A program made the translations under genes and the position numbers. The notes beneath the pieces were generated by a model that had not been told where the DNA came from, made no database searches, and saw nothing but the letters and a program-made list of their open reading frames with translations. A stretch of 64,000 nt of DNA from Owenia fusiformis (Eukaryota > Annelida > Polychaeta > Sabellida > Oweniidae), in the NCBI GenBank assembly GCA_903813345.2, contig CAIIXF020000010.1, forward strand, positions 25,508,425 to 25,572,424. Reading direction: 5' to 3'. Of the stretch, positions 15,415-28,291 are shown piece by piece; the stretch's first letter is position 1, and each line of letters starts with the position of its first letter.

Positions 15415-15445
<31 letters not shown>

Positions 15446-18254
15446 GACAGACGGACGCGCCTAGGCCGACAATATGGCCCCACACTATGTGGTGGGGACA
15501 TAATAAACTATTTTACTCTGCCACGATAAAATCTTCTGAATTCTAAGAACATAAAATGAAGTATTTCAAGTTGATGAAATGTACAAATGTGTCACACTAA
15601 TCAATATCGAAGTAGGAGTAAACTTAACATGTGATCATCACATGTATTTGCCAAACTTGACCAATAAGTCATATCGTCAATTACCAGCTTTGAGTTAAAC
15701 ATGATGGTCATACTTAACTTTTAAGAAAGGAGAGTTATTTGGGAAAATTTGGAAATTTCCAGTGACGATTAGATCGTGTAGATTCCGTTTTTAAAGATTC
15801 TGGTATTTTGCAAATGAAAATTAAGTGAATCAATGGTTACAGTTTTTTCATATATAGACAATAGTATTAGTTCTTCTGTTTGACCCTGCTCATGACTGCA
15901 CTTGAGCACCACGTCGATATGTTTTATATCAAACAAGATTCTTTGAACAATGTTCCCAATATTGCAAATTCAGGCCTCCTGATATTTTTGATATTTAGCG
16001 TTCCGTCATTTCTAGAAAATCGCAAAAGCCAGCTCACCTTGTTCGACAGTTTTCACTGTGTAAGTTTTATTTTTATATTCATGTAACGAACATCTTTTTG
16101 AAGACGATTAAATAGACTTAAAAGCAAAGTTCACTTCATGATACTTGAATAACCATAGCCATAGTAGCGTATACTATTACGTATTATCTTGCTCCGGTCC
16201 GGTCTCCCAAATCCCTAGTAACAACACATATTCACCCCTTCCAACCAATGAACGCGAAAAGGCTAGATGATATGGCTAGCGATCTGGACCAAAATTTTGA
16301 CGCCGTATAAAATCGTTTTTGACGGCGTTGAAAGTAGATTTTATGGCGTTAAAAGTATGAAGATACATTGGTCCAGTTGGCCAGGCATAAGTTTTGGACA
16401 ACGAACTGGACAATATATATGTGTATCAATTTGGGCGTGTGCAATATTTATCTTTGTCCACTAGACATGAAAAGCCTAAATGGACACCATCATAAGGGCT
16501 AGCCTTCACCTAATTGTCGATCCAACCTCGATGATACAGTAACTAAATTAATTATACCTAAAGAGATCATATACTTGAGCTGTTGTTGGTTTATGATTTA
16601 CTTTAACTTTTGATTCAACAAATTCACAGAATCTGATGAAGAAATGATTGAAGTTTGGGTGAGTTAAACAATGACACAATCGCTCAATTATTTGCTATTA
16701 TCAGTTGATGAAATAACATTACAAGGCATTAACATTGACAAAATGTCACCATCTTGTAAGTTATTGCAAATTGTACAGACGCCGCAGATTGTTACTGTTG
16801 GAGACTATAACAAATGTCACCACTTGTGATGGTGCCATAAAAATCATATATCCCCTCTAGGTGTGGATGTGACATAAAGAATCTGATCCAGAGGGAATAG
16901 CAAGAACATTTTTGAGAGAACCAGTTTAGTACATTGCATCAAGTAGATCCCAAATCCTTGAAAGATAATCAGAACCTAATACATTTGTGTATTTCAAAGA
17001 ATATTCGCAAAGAATTCGCATAAGACACTCTCTTGCTAAGAACCCACCCTGGCCTCCTAAACATACCTCAACTTCATATATGTCCAAGAATGCAAAGGGG
17101 TTGATCGCGACAAGAACATCTCCAATGTACGTCTGAAATAGTTAAAAACTAGGTACAGGTCGTTGTGATACAATCATGTGAAACTAAAATAGGAGAGAAA
17201 GTGTAAGCACTAACAACAATCGACTATAAGTAATGAGTAAGTGAAATGTTCATGACGGACTGATCGTAAGTGCTCATTAGATATTGTTTTGCACCAAAAG
17301 AGTGTTTATTTTTTTGATTGAAGCACTGCATGCAAATAGTTATAAATATTTAGTCATATTAAATAGTGTTAGCCTGACTTTAATTTAATCAAAGATGCAA
17401 CAATATCCTTATTGAAATATTAAAGTACACGCGATAAGGAATTGAACCAAGGTCTTGACATATTATGATCAGTTCAATTACATTTAACAGAGCTTAGCTT
17501 ACATATATTTTTCCATCTAGATATCTGCTACTAAGGTGTTTCAGTAGAACTGACTCATCGAAATACGTCAACATAGAGAGATCGTCGTCATTCTGTCCTG
17601 ACTCCACCCCTGAGTCTACAAGCGAGTCCGATCCCTCGGTCTCTGCGACATCAGAACCGACCCCCATTTTCCAGTCGCTCAGCGTTCGCTTTAGTTCGAA
17701 AATCAACGCTGCAAATAAAAATTAAGTGAATAAATCATTACAGTTTTTTAACTTTTAGGTCCTATAAGCTATGGACAGTATAGTGAGTATTAGTTCTTCT
17801 GTTTTAGCACCCTGCTCATGACTGCATCACGTCTCCCCCTTCATAGGATAACCTTCGACGTGATACGTTAGTAGGTCCTCATAGTGTATGGAATTAATTT
17901 ATCCCATCGCAGTGATCATTTTCACTGAAATCGTAACAGGATTAACGATGCTCTGCTTTTGAGGTATCCGTAGAATATTAACATTTTGATGCAAGGGAAA
18001 TGTGATGTAATTCTGGATGTGGACTCGACCCCCAGAACTCGACCTCATCCTCATCCATAAACGACCCGAACGAACCCAGTCATACCTTTATCATTTCTTT
18101 GTACCTGGACCCCATTGTACCAATGGTTATACAATTGTCTCGGTGACGGCACCACGTCATAATCAGCCGGTGGGGGATCATAATCCCTAACAGGGGGTGA
18201 CTCTAAAATTGTATCCAGTGACCTTATGTTCGAATTCCATCTCACTTTCGTCAT
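1875..18254 (-). CDS. Unconventional myosin, N-terminal motor domain (partial, 15 exons)
   Basis: Exons, in order: 18086-18254, 17503-17708, 17067-17132, 13087-13314, 12336-12404, 10302-10416, 9963-10116, 9442-9559, 6302-6419, 5546-5617, 5050-5188, 4643-4865, 4258-4422, 3888-4030, 1875-1965. All join in phase and give 692 residues without a stop. Visible motor landmarks: [13 protein letters not shown] (126-138), P-loop GESGAGKT (189-196), switch [10 protein letters not shown] (262-270), HCM-loop region ending in DALAK (456-460), switch II DMAGFE (495-500), the EQLCIN helix, LLDEES, HYAGR, and loop 2 followed by ATLSSQFR. This is an actin-activated ATPase motor. The start Met follows an in-frame TAG, and only about 95 residues precede the motor, so there is no N-terminal kinase or ankyrin block. 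The actin-binding tail end of the motor, IQ motifs and tail lie left of the window. It reads closest to class III-like motors; the motor fused to mollusc chitin synthase is the main alternative. Motor identity is sure, class is not. Odd: Q440 at the TEDS site and a lengthened loop 1. Confidence 0.93.
2492..3490. mobile_element. Foldback element with internal ~60-bp minisatellite
   Basis: The ends are inverted copies (TATATCCAAAATTATGGCA left, its inverse about 3461-3480). The left arm is made of TATACTTTC units and the right arm of the complementary GAAAGTATAGA. Between them about ten tandem units carry GTCGAAGACAGTTATGG and a variable number of 9-bp GTATAGAAA blocks. Long open frames on both strands are an artefact of the repeat. 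It lies in the intron between myosin exons 14 and 15. Confidence 0.75.
5757..6202. mobile_element. Foldback MITE in a myosin intron
   Basis: TTATGGAGCGAAGTTTCCCA at the left is matched by its inverse near 6180-6200 (TGGGAAACATCGCTCTATAA). The similarity continues inward through GTCTTGAC and CGCTTCTCATC. No coding capacity. Confidence 0.7.
7310..7494. mobile_element. 185-bp hairpin MITE
   Basis: Terminal inverted repeats TTAGCTTGTTTTTGCGAATG and its near-inverse (CATTCGCAAATACAAGCTAA); the halves pair for much of the length. Located in the intron between myosin exons 8 and 9. Confidence 0.7.
8260..8556. mobile_element. MITE with TGGCGTAGCGT termini
   Basis: The left end ATGGCGTAGCGTCATATACG is matched by GTATACTC...ACGCTACGCCACTG at the right end. 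A degraded relative starts at about 40158 (AGTGGCGTAGGAAC). Confidence 0.65.
8829..9230 (-). repeat. MITE family 1, copy 1
   Basis: It begins GATGCGAGTAGAAATAAT and runs through GGACATATTTTAATTTG to a CACCTAGTGG end. The same sequence in the opposite orientation is found at 20483, 28492 and 50783. Confidence 0.7.
10758..11320. mobile_element. 563-bp foldback MITE with TTAA target duplication
   Basis: Both ends read AGGAATATTCCTTGCCA inward and are flanked by TTAA (10754-10757 and 11321-11324). The arms continue through GGTAGCTATAA and GTTGAGAGT to the centre. TTAA duplication is typical of piggyBac and Kolobok superfamilies; no transposase is present. Lies between myosin exons 5 and 6. Confidence 0.8.
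14013..15502. mobile_element. TIR element with ~163-bp internal tandem repeats
   Basis: TATGTCCCCACC at 14013 is inverted as GGTGGGGACATA at 15491-15502. Between about 14060 and 14920 six units repeat at about 163-bp spacing, each containing GACAAGACTTTAC and CCAAAATGGC. A GACA/GACG microsatellite sits at 15398-15455. It fills most of myosin intron 3. Confidence 0.75.
16742..16850. repeat. Relic of a GTCACCAC-type hairpin repeat
   Basis: AAATGTCACCA motifs and a GTGATGGTG inverse recur here. They are similar to 27884-28003 and to about 34105-34135. Too decayed to delimit. Confidence 0.35.
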
Positions 18255-20482
18255 TTTCTAACGCTACAACTATGATTTAGCACGTTTCATTTTAATATCC
18301 TTCTATAAATTTATTCTTTTATATGGATATAGCTCCGTCTGCTTCTTTAATAAACGTTCAGAAATAATAAATTCAAAGAAACAAATCTGTAAAGTTGATC
18401 CCTTCTCCTTGAGTTGAAGTGTACTGTTGATGGTTGTCGGACGATACTGGAAGGACGGACGAGACCAGAATAATGAAATAGCAAAAAATCAGAATAAACA
18501 CTCGATAGCAATACACAACACTCAAGAGTTATTTACGTTGTCACTTTTACTTTTAGTTATTCTTGCCTGCAAACATCACGTATCATTATCAATACGTGTT
18601 TTAGAATAAATATTTTATAGAATTTCACAGAAAGTCTAAATCTATCTTTTATAGGATTTTAAACAGCACTATAATTCATCACTGAGAATATAAGACAATC
18701 GAGTAAAACTCGGGTTAATATTTTTATTATCGTTTTTTTAAGAATTGATTAAAATAGAAATATGTAATGTAAACAAAATATGTTCTGATATTCCATTGGC
18801 TAAAACAAAAATTCCACCACTCCTTATTACGGAAGTGGCCAACTGATAAGTGATTTCCAAAAATGAAAATGACATGATGAAGTATCAGCATAATGCGAAT
18901 TAAAGTGTCTGTTCGATGCTCATGATAACATAAACAATTTTAACTTGGCACTTTAGTTGCATAACGCATTGCCGTTAAAAATCCATAACTGGTTCTGTTC
19001 GTGACGTCATGTTTTTTCCAGGGAAATCTTATTTTGCCAGTAATGAACAAACGGAATGAGTTGAGAGTCTGTTGGAATACTATTTTTACTTACCAATATC
19101 TGTTTAATCTATTGTAGTGAGAAAAAATAAACAGAAATTACCGAATTAGCACTTTAAAGTAAAGCAAAGTAAACACACTAATATTTTTTATTGACTTTCT
19201 TAATATAAATGATAAGGGATGTATTGTAGATTACGTCATTTGCTTCGAATTTTTGTGTTAGGTCCATGATAGTCCTTTGTAGGTTTTGATTTTCAAAAAA
19301 CAATGGGCCTCTATCATAACAGATACACAACAAGTTGTTAATCATTTCAACAAGGATGCCTAGGCGAAATGGGACAATAAATTCATTAGCAAATATTTTA
19401 CCCTCCATTTTATCTGACATATTACCAATACGATCAAGTGCTTGTATATGAATAAACGCAATAAGCTCACACGTCTCGTAACTTATTTTGAAATAGTTCG
19501 TATGCTCAATGTCACACGTCACAATACCAAAGCTCATGTTTACTTATCTCCTACGAAGCCGAGTGATTTAAAACTTCAAAACAGGCCTCGACATTTAAGT
19601 GAACGAATTATGGCCGATGTCGACTTAGGATCATATTGGTTATGAAGAAATGTTTTAACAGTTTAAATTATGCCATCTTTGTCATAATGTGAGGTCGATA
19701 AATACGTTCTGAAAAGCTCTACATAGTACTATGTAGAGTTTTGTTTTAAATTTTCATAAGCGGTATCAAATGAAGGCAGGTATTGAAAAACCAAGTTTCT
19801 TTGATTCTCCTTTAGTTTGTAGAAAAACATGGTTACTTTGGTTACTTGTGTTTTAGGTAGACGGAGCAATTTTTCAGAACATACGCTTCATATGAGATAC
19901 AAGTATGATGTAACTTTCACATCTTGTTAATGGGTTCTTTATAGGTTCCCACAATAGTCTTCGTTGCCGTTAATACATCTTACATCTTTTTAACCGTGAA
20001 ATCATTTGTGAAACTCGTTTCAGCCATTTTGGTAATTTGGTTTTCAGTGCATTCTGTTGTTATGTTTGATCCTCTGGAGTTTGTGTTGTTGGCAACTTTG
20101 AAATAAGTAATGACCCATGCATATTGCCCCTTTCTGAACTGTTTCATGATAGTGCCAATTCCCTCATGGCCAGCTGTGATTAAGTTTGAATTTAAAAGGA
20201 AAATATGAAGTAGCTGGCTTAAGCCACGCTAACGTTGAATAGTACATGTGACACAAAGAAAAACCATGGAAAGATTGCAATGGAAAATTCCACTATGGCA
20301 GTTTTAAAAGGCTGCTCTATGTTTCGGGCCAGTTCCATAAATACACTGATCAACATCGTAACGGTGTTTAAAACATTGAATAAACGTAAATACTGTCTAA
20401 CTCAGAATATTGATATGTGTCATTATTTTACGTGACTTGTGAAAATATAAAGTAGAAAGACCTTAAACTCGTCAATAACATA
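18255..20482. other. Intergenic region upstream of the myosin start
   Basis: It should contain the myosin promoter and 5' UTR, but no clear TATA, CCAAT cluster or further exon was recognised. An open frame of 119 codons (minus, 19178-19537) begins with MSFGIVTCDIEHTNYFKIS. It has no recognised domain; an unannotated short gene or exon cannot be excluded. Confidence 0.4.
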
Positions 20483-20842
20483 GATGCGAGTAGGAAGTTA
20501 CCAATTTCACCACCAGGTGGCTCGTTCGGGTCAGATAACATGGCGGGTATAGTAGTGGCTCAATTTTCATATAACCCTTATGTATCTAATAGTTATGAAA
20601 ATTAAAATATGTCCAGTAAAGTAGAATGTTATCTGTCCAATACAAGAAAATATATTTCACTTTTTGTGATTTTGTAACATGGGGTCTATGGGGAATCAAC
20701 CCGAACTAGAAGTCACATTTTCAAAAAAAATTCATTTTTAAAGTTGATAAACAATTTTCGAAACCATATTTCTAAATATGACATCAGTTTGACTGAATTT
20801 TGAATATTTAATGACTTAAATTGAGATTATTTCTACCCGCAA
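20483..20842 (+). repeat. MITE family 1, copy 2
   Basis: Starts GATGCGAGTAGGAAGTTACC and ends ATTATTTCTACCCGCAAC. It contains the shared core ATATAACCCTTATGTATCTA. Inverted GATGCGAGTAG ends define the family. Confidence 0.7.
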
Positions 20843-23800
20843 CTAGTCTATTAAAAGGATTTCTCAGAACTTATTGATCGATCCAGTAACATCCAACAGC
20901 AAGTCATGATTTATTTTGGCAATATGGTAACCATTGAATTGCAAGACTTTGGAGCTTGGTCGCATGACGAAACCATTATAGATTAAACGTATTGATTTTA
21001 TTCACGATGTACCCACCTACCCAGGCATTTCTGTATAAAGTCGGCGTTCTGTAATCGGTGCAGTATACGTTTTTCTGTCAACGCAGATACAATCATGTAC
21101 ATTTAGGATAAATTTTAGTGGGCCCAAATTTTGGTTTTTACGAAAACTTTTTCCACGCAAGCGCTGAAATTTATTATTCTTGTTAGCACCTGGATCCACC
21201 AGTGTGATTTATAAAGTCCCAGTTGTTCCTCGATAGACACTCAGTGAATATCATCTGGCAAATAAGAAAGCGAATATCAAGTTTACCATCAATTCAATTA
21301 AACTTAAAATTTTGTATTTTGTTTAAAAATATTAAATTCAATAAAGATAGCCGCCGTGATATAAAATGGCTCATTGCATGTTTATAGGAATTTGAAGATG
21401 TTACATTGATTCATATTGGAATGGTGCTAAGGACTGTATGGCTGAGAATTTAAAAGGCATGTAGTTTTGTCCCATTCTAAATATAGGGAACATGTCCGTC
21501 GATACGTCCGTCCACCAGGATGGTAACTCAAATACCAATGGTAAAATTTTGTTCATATTTCATAATTATGCCTACTGTTCTGCACCAAAGCGGATTCTCA
21601 AACTGTCCACCAATATCTAAAAAGATTAGTGTTATTTTCCTTATTTTAGTTACAATTTAAAATGACATTGTTATGATGGCCCTACTGCAAAAGAATAATC
21701 TGACGTAGTTCAAATATTTATTTCAAAAAACAGCAACCATTTTACATATTTTGCTGTATAAATCGGAAAATAGTGAACAGGTGATGATGAAATACATCGA
21801 GAGCTTGGTAAGTTGATTTTTTATTCTACACCTTGAATTGACAATTCGATGTCTCTCTACATTTACGACCAAACGCGTCACCTCTAGTGTCTACTTAACA
21901 TTAGTACCGATTTGAAAAACCCTTAATGCCAAACTTAAAATCGAAAATAAGAGCTTGTCAATAAAACATTGATAATGAAATTAGCCGGATTTCAAAATTG
22001 AAGATGCTGTAGAAGAGTAATAAGAATGCTGCCACTGCACTTGATTACTTTGATATTTTCAGTAGATTCTTTAAAAACATGTTCTTCTTGTTCTTTAATT
22101 AGTCCTGCTAGAGGGTGGTACGTGTAAGGCTTGATCTTGGCTTAAAGAGACTTTGTATTATATATTTAAGTTCGTCCAAACGTCACTATCAATCGTAAAT
22201 ATCTGTAATAGCTATTTACATATAGCATGAATGAATAATGGAGTTACTTGTTTGGATTTTCCTCAAACCTGATAGCATACTTTAACAACATTTTGGTACC
22301 AAACAGTCCTTTTATGAAGTGGTATCTGCCAAAGTCAACCATCCCCAACTCATTTCTTCACTCATGGTAGCGAAACGACAGAAATGGTCGTTTTCAGAAA
22401 ACAGCATTGGTGACTACAAAATACAAAAGTCAACCAACAACCAACAAAACAATGTGAATCTGCAGATCATGGTCTAAGCACATGTGCAGACTAAACCATC
22501 AATATGAAGCTATAGAACCAACCAACAAGACAATGTGAATCTGCAGATCATGGTCTAAGCCCATGTGCGGACCAAATCATAAATATGAAGCTATAGAACC
22601 AACCAACAAAACAATTTGAACTTATCGAACTATAGAATTCTCTAGTTCGGTTGGTTGTCAGTAGGGCAAGGTTCGTTAGAACATGTTCTTTGTGTTAAAC
22701 ACTGATAAACCACATTTCTCTTTGGTTACATTGAAGCATGTAAAGTGACGTTTCAGATACCTAACAGGATTTGAAGAGGAGCTTTATCAAAATATACAGT
22801 AGCTTATTCAATTCTAGTATTGCTATACGTTGAACATAAATTAATAATGCCACTTGATAAAGATACTGTAAAATACTACCAACTGGGGCAATTTTGGATC
22901 CCAGAGAAGTTTTGCTGAATATGACATCGTCAGTCTTATCTTAAGTGTTATGATAAATATTGTGATTATAAAATGTTAATTAATGAACACGTGCAATGAA
23001 TAGATGATAAAACATTATTCTGAAGATGATCATGACTTATATATGCATTATGAGGTTCGTCTTACTGTAAGATATGTGCCTTGATGACGTTAGTTCATGA
23101 CGTCCGTTTGCTTTTACTAGCTACTCATTCATTCGTCCAACCTGACATGGACATTTACAATAGGACGTTTCAAATATCATTTTTGTTTTATTACTAAATT
23201 TCGATGTACTCCCAGAGAAAACATTGCACGTTGTCGCTTGTTACTCAGAATATACCATATATATTGCTTATTTTTTATCTTATTCATATCATATTTTGTG
23301 AATACAATTGCAATTAATAAATGTTATTTATAGAGTACGATATAATATGAAAAATATATATACAATCTTGAGGGATAACAAACGCCAATGCCCATAAAGA
23401 CCAAGCAGATGCGAATAGCGCTGTGTTCACAGCAAAGATATGACAGAAAACCTGATCTAAAAATTGTTCCCAAAGGTACAAGTATAATACTCATCAAAGT
23501 CCAGGGGCAGACACAAGTCAACCGTACATGTAAGTCCGACGTGCGGCCACCGTGGGACCTTTCTGCTGTCTGGCTACGATCTGTTGAATTCTACGAGGAT
23601 CACAGAAATGAAAAAATATTATAACTCCGAGTTAATTTCTACGACTACCATGCGCTCGGCGCAGAAATTCACTTATTTAATTGATCTGCGGTCGACGTAC
23701 GGCCGCTTTACGACAAATGACTGGGGGTTTACATTATATTTTTGTAAGTTTGGTAAGTACGTATACTCAGTAATGGCAACGCTCTAACTGGGGATACCCT

Positions 23801-24156
23801 CCGGTTAGGTTCCACGGATCAACGATTTGTTTTTAGCTTGTTCTTGTTTAGAAAAAACACAAAAAACCGCCGTTGTCAAATTTCATGTACTTTTATAAAA
23901 ATTTAAAAGCTCGTGTTTACCTATTCAGTGATTTATTGACTTATCATTTATTGAGTTCAAAAACAACAATATTTTATGAGAGTGACTATTTAGAAAAAAA
24001 TTGTTGTTGCTTTCGGGTGTCGGTGGTAAATAAGGTGCACTTTTTATATACAGTATAATCAACACAATTAACCTTATCTTGAAAAAGTACTCACAATATA
24101 TTGCTGAACTAGAGCTAGTCAGAACATTAGAATATATGATTATATACACTTCACAC
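20843..24156. other. Intergenic stretch with little recognisable content
   Basis: Apart from the ~84-bp tandem pair at 22437-22620 and a GTCCGTC-rich fragment near 21490-21530, nothing coding or structural was recognised. Short open frames near 23324-23790 occur on both strands and have no domain signature. Confidence 0.4.
22437..22620 (+). repeat. Tandem duplication, two ~84-bp units
   Basis: AATCTGCAGATCATGGTCTA through ATGAAGCTATAGAACCAACC occurs twice with a few substitutions, plus a partial third start. Confidence 0.8.
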
Positions 24157-24481
24157 TGGCGGATCTGGGGGGGGGGCCCAGGGGCCCGGCCCCCCCCCCC
24201 TTGGGTGGGCCCAGAAAAAAAAAATTGTGCCCAAAAAAAATTTTGAGCCAGAAAAGGCCTTAAGGCCCCAAAAAGTAGGCCTTTTTGGTCATAAATGGGC
24301 CTACTAAGGCCTTATTTTTTAATTTTTGGCCAAATTATGTAGAAAATGGGCCTCAAAATTTCAAAATTTGGGCCCACTTTTGGGGTTTAGGGGCCCATAT
24401 TTTTTGCCGCGCAAGCGCGGAACTTTTTTTCACAGACCCGAAGTTTGGGCCCCCCCCCTTGTTGGTTCCCAGATCCGCCCC
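24157..24481. mobile_element. MITE with GGGCGGATCTGGG termini
   Basis: GGCGGATCTGGG at the left is inverted as CCCAGATCCGCCC at 24468-24480. The interior is a poly-C/poly-G-rich hairpin with GGGCC blocks. A relative lies at about 12120-12260, ending TGGATCCGCCACTG. Confidence 0.75.
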
Positions 24482-27400
24482 TGCTTCAAATATTCACTTT
24501 TAATAGCTGTTTACACCTTGTTCAGTTTCCTCTCTGAAGGTTAATTGATTTGTAATTTATAATTTTGGGAGTTGGATATTAATACACAGAATCGACTTTT
24601 ATCATATATCTTTGATATTAACGACTTATATCACATAGCTTTGAACTCTCACGAACTCACTTCCCCATCAAGATTAACATGCCCAATGTAGTTTCAAAAC
24701 TGAAAACACGCAAAAATAATCAACATACACCACCAAAATTTAAAACATATCGATTTCAAAGCGTATTGATCATCGATCATTGATTGGTCTAAAATGACCC
24801 CAAAACCACATTTTACAAAGTCTAAAATTCATTGTTTCATCCTACCATCAAATTATGAAGACAAAAAGTGCTCCTAAAACCAAAATAAAAATAGTCATTA
24901 CTTATTGAACACCTTGTAGATCTTTGCAATATCAATGTGATTCATTTTTTTAAAAAAAACATGAACTTGTTTTCCGTAGAAATAAGGAATAGAATGATAA
25001 CAATGATTATATCTAAAAATTCAAACATTTTATGTTAGAGACATATATCTTTTGTTATTTTGAATTGTTTGTGGTTTGACTAACAACTACTGTATGTAAC
25101 CTCGTGTGATGTGTTTCAGCGCTGCTGTGTTACTCTTGAAGTACGGGGTCAAAATGATTTTTTGATGCTTTTAGTTACACGAGGTCACGACTTTACTGCA
25201 CACGATACCAAGTAAATACATCTGACTTAATCAAAAATTAGTTCCTCAAAATATGAATGTATTTTTCGTTAACATATAAACACAGAGGTTTATTGATTGT
25301 TCATTTTTGTATAAACAAATCTTCATTTAACCAATTTACTTGAATCTGACATAGTTAAAAAATAGTTGAAAAACAAACTAAAGTATTCATAATCTGGAAT
25401 ACTGTAGCGAGAACATGCTCTGAATTTTTTACGCATTATAAGTCAGTTTAATGATAAAATGGTTTAACTGGTGAATTTGGTCGAAAATCGTCACATGATG
25501 TTTTATCTTTGGGCGCTATACAATTCAATGTTTTATAGCATCGTTTGCACATGTTTGAGCAGTCTGGTTCCCAGTATTTAGTAAATGGTGCCTCGAAAGT
25601 TATTGCCCATGTCCCCACTACCTTATTACACCGGCTTATTAGTCAAACAGAGTTGGGCTCGGCTACGTACAGTGTATAAAGTCTCAGAAATGAGCGTCTC
25701 CTACTGTTACATACAACATATTGGTACATATAAAAGTACACACGACATAGAAACGACATAGAAAATGTTTGAAATGGTTCAACAATGCAAACTTCATTTT
25801 GAGACAAAGTAAAATGACATCATGGAAATTTGGAACGAAATTCAAAATTGTTTATAACTCATTATATTATAACTTAAATTCCTAATATATATTCGCGTCA
25901 ACGTAATCTTCATAACTTCAAATTCATAATTCAAATAGCCTGATAGTGATTAGGGATGTACCCGAATAAACCCGAAACATTTTCTTACGATATACTCTGT
26001 AAAGACGACAAATATAATTCCAGCAAATAAGAAATACCAACCTGATTTTAGGCGATGTACAGTTCAATAGTTATCCTTTATGATGCCTTTATCCTGACTT
26101 TGGTCTAAACTCTTATTTTCATTAGATCAAATTATCCAAATTCGCTTTTGCCATTTTGAAAAGTATTCAGACATTTTGAATTTTTAGGTTGATGACTGGG
26201 TTGCCATTCTCAATGCGCGTTTGTTTGACAAGTTATTATATTTTATTTCTAATCTTTGACAAGTGTTGACATTGCTCAATCTAATTGGTCTCCTTCTTAT
26301 CAAGATTCGTCATGTTTTTGCCTCAATGATATCAGCCGCGTATACTACCTTGTCTTCAAAATCAAGTATAAACCACTTCAGAGGAAGACATTTTGATTGC
26401 TCTTGAAGATACCATGATGATACTATCTCTACAATTGTATTTTTTGTTCTAGGGAGTTCTATGAACACGTTGGACGTTCTCTACAATGTGACAATAAAGT
26501 AATATAAAATAATAAATAACCTAGTTTTATAACCATAAGAATGTCTTTACTCTATCGCCAAACATGCCAAATGTTAAGCAACCTTTGACACTCGAGTGTC
26601 AATGGTTAAAATATTTGATATGAAATTCTAAAAAAACGTAGATACATGTTTATTATTGCAATTGAAAATGTAAGAACAGAAGAATGCCTACTTTACTATT
26701 TTTAACACGGACCTGTTAAAGCATTCGTTTTCATAAACAATTATCTATTTCATGAAGGATATGGCTTATACACTGTTACATGATTCATAAGCTAAGTATG
26801 TTTTAAGTTGGTCTGTAGGCTGTGTATTCTGATTTCTTCCCAACCCAACCCATGAAATATAACATAAACAAATATCAAAAAATTCAAGTAGATTTATAAC
26901 TTTAATTGTCAGGAATACGATGTGATCATATTAGACCCGACCTCCCACACCTTTTCCAAAACAAATTCCACCGACATTTCCAGGGAAAGCAAAGGAGCAC
27001 GTAGGTTATCGCAAACTTGAATTATGAATATTTTCTTATCATAAACACGGATAAATCTTTTAGACCCATTTATTATCTCCAAGAAAAACATATATGATGA
27101 TAATTAGACTAAGTGATATAAACATCATGGTTAAAAAAATATCATAGAATAAAGTACCAAAAAGAACTTGTTTCCCAATATGGTCACGCGTAATTGTACC
27201 TTCCCAAAGGTGGATACGCGCATAGAATTATTATTACATAATATCGTCAAAGGGTCAAGGTAGCCGCTTCTCCCTGACTGAGTGAAGTTGAGTTGCGCTA
27301 ACCAGTGTCATGTAAATAAGGGTTATGTACTGGGAGGTTTTGGATATGGGGTTTATCCATAGGGAGATATGCATATTTATCTGAGGGACCGCACTGATGT

Positions 27401-28291
27401 TATAACCATTATACAGTATATTATGTGGATGTCTGGTGCACGCAGAGTAATCTATTATATTTTTAAAAAACCAGTAGTTTTCTATTTTTTTTTTAATTTT
27501 GTCAAATTTCTTTCAAAGCGGGAAGATATGCCCTGGAGCGGGAGATATGGCGGGAGATATGGAGGTTCTCGATATGGAAACCTCAAAATCAGGATATGAG
27601 ATATATCTTATAAACTTATTTCCCTAAAAGTCATAACACGCATAACTTTGCAAATTGAACATAGTTTAAAAGAAAAATCCAAATAACTTATTGCCATTAT
27701 TGTACCTTGCTCATAGAATTGATATCGCCAGTTGGTCAAGGCAAGATGAACAAGTAACATAATCATTTCATTGGAGACGAGTAATTTTCTATATTTTATT
27801 TCACAAAATCAATATTATTACAATAATATTTTAGCTAGGCTCAAAGAGCTAGGTAGCCAAAGAAAAAAGGCTTTAATGTGTGAAATGTCACCACTTGCCA
27901 TTTGTTACTAATTCTGCATGGAAACCACCAACCACCAACACTAACCACCATCCACAAAAAGACCATATCAATATGTCACCACTTTTGGTGGTGACATTAA
28001 AACAATCAAACCATAATTTTACCATTAATAACTGGAACATGATATCATAATGAAAAAATAAAATAAAATATATCATTCTCAGTCTTTGTACTATGTGAGT
28101 TTCTCCAGCACAAAACTAAAGATATTATCCTTCCTCAGACAAACAAGTTTTACTCTTGTTTTATTCTGAACAGGGCTAATTAATAGTACTCATTCATATA
28201 CATCACTGATGAACAAGTAATTTCTTATCAAGTTTGAGGATGCATGAACTATATGTATTGAGATTTAAGGAAACTGCTCATACATAGATTG
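24482..28291. other. Intergenic, mostly unrecognised
   Basis: AT-rich sequence without a convincing gene. A GGAGATATGG-rich patch lies at about 27530-27570, and 27884-28003 is an inverted GTCACCACTT repeat. Confidence 0.4.

Noticed and set aside
19178-19537. 119-codon minus-strand frame considered as a gene
   Set aside because: No recognised domain, no clear splice context, and not joined to the myosin start, which has an in-frame stop upstream. Left as unresolved rather than called.
23324-23624. Hydrophobic minus-strand frame (ILVPLGTIFRSGFLSYLCC) that resembles a membrane segment
   Set aside because: Only 65 codons, overlapping plus-strand frames, no convincing splice pattern or family motif.
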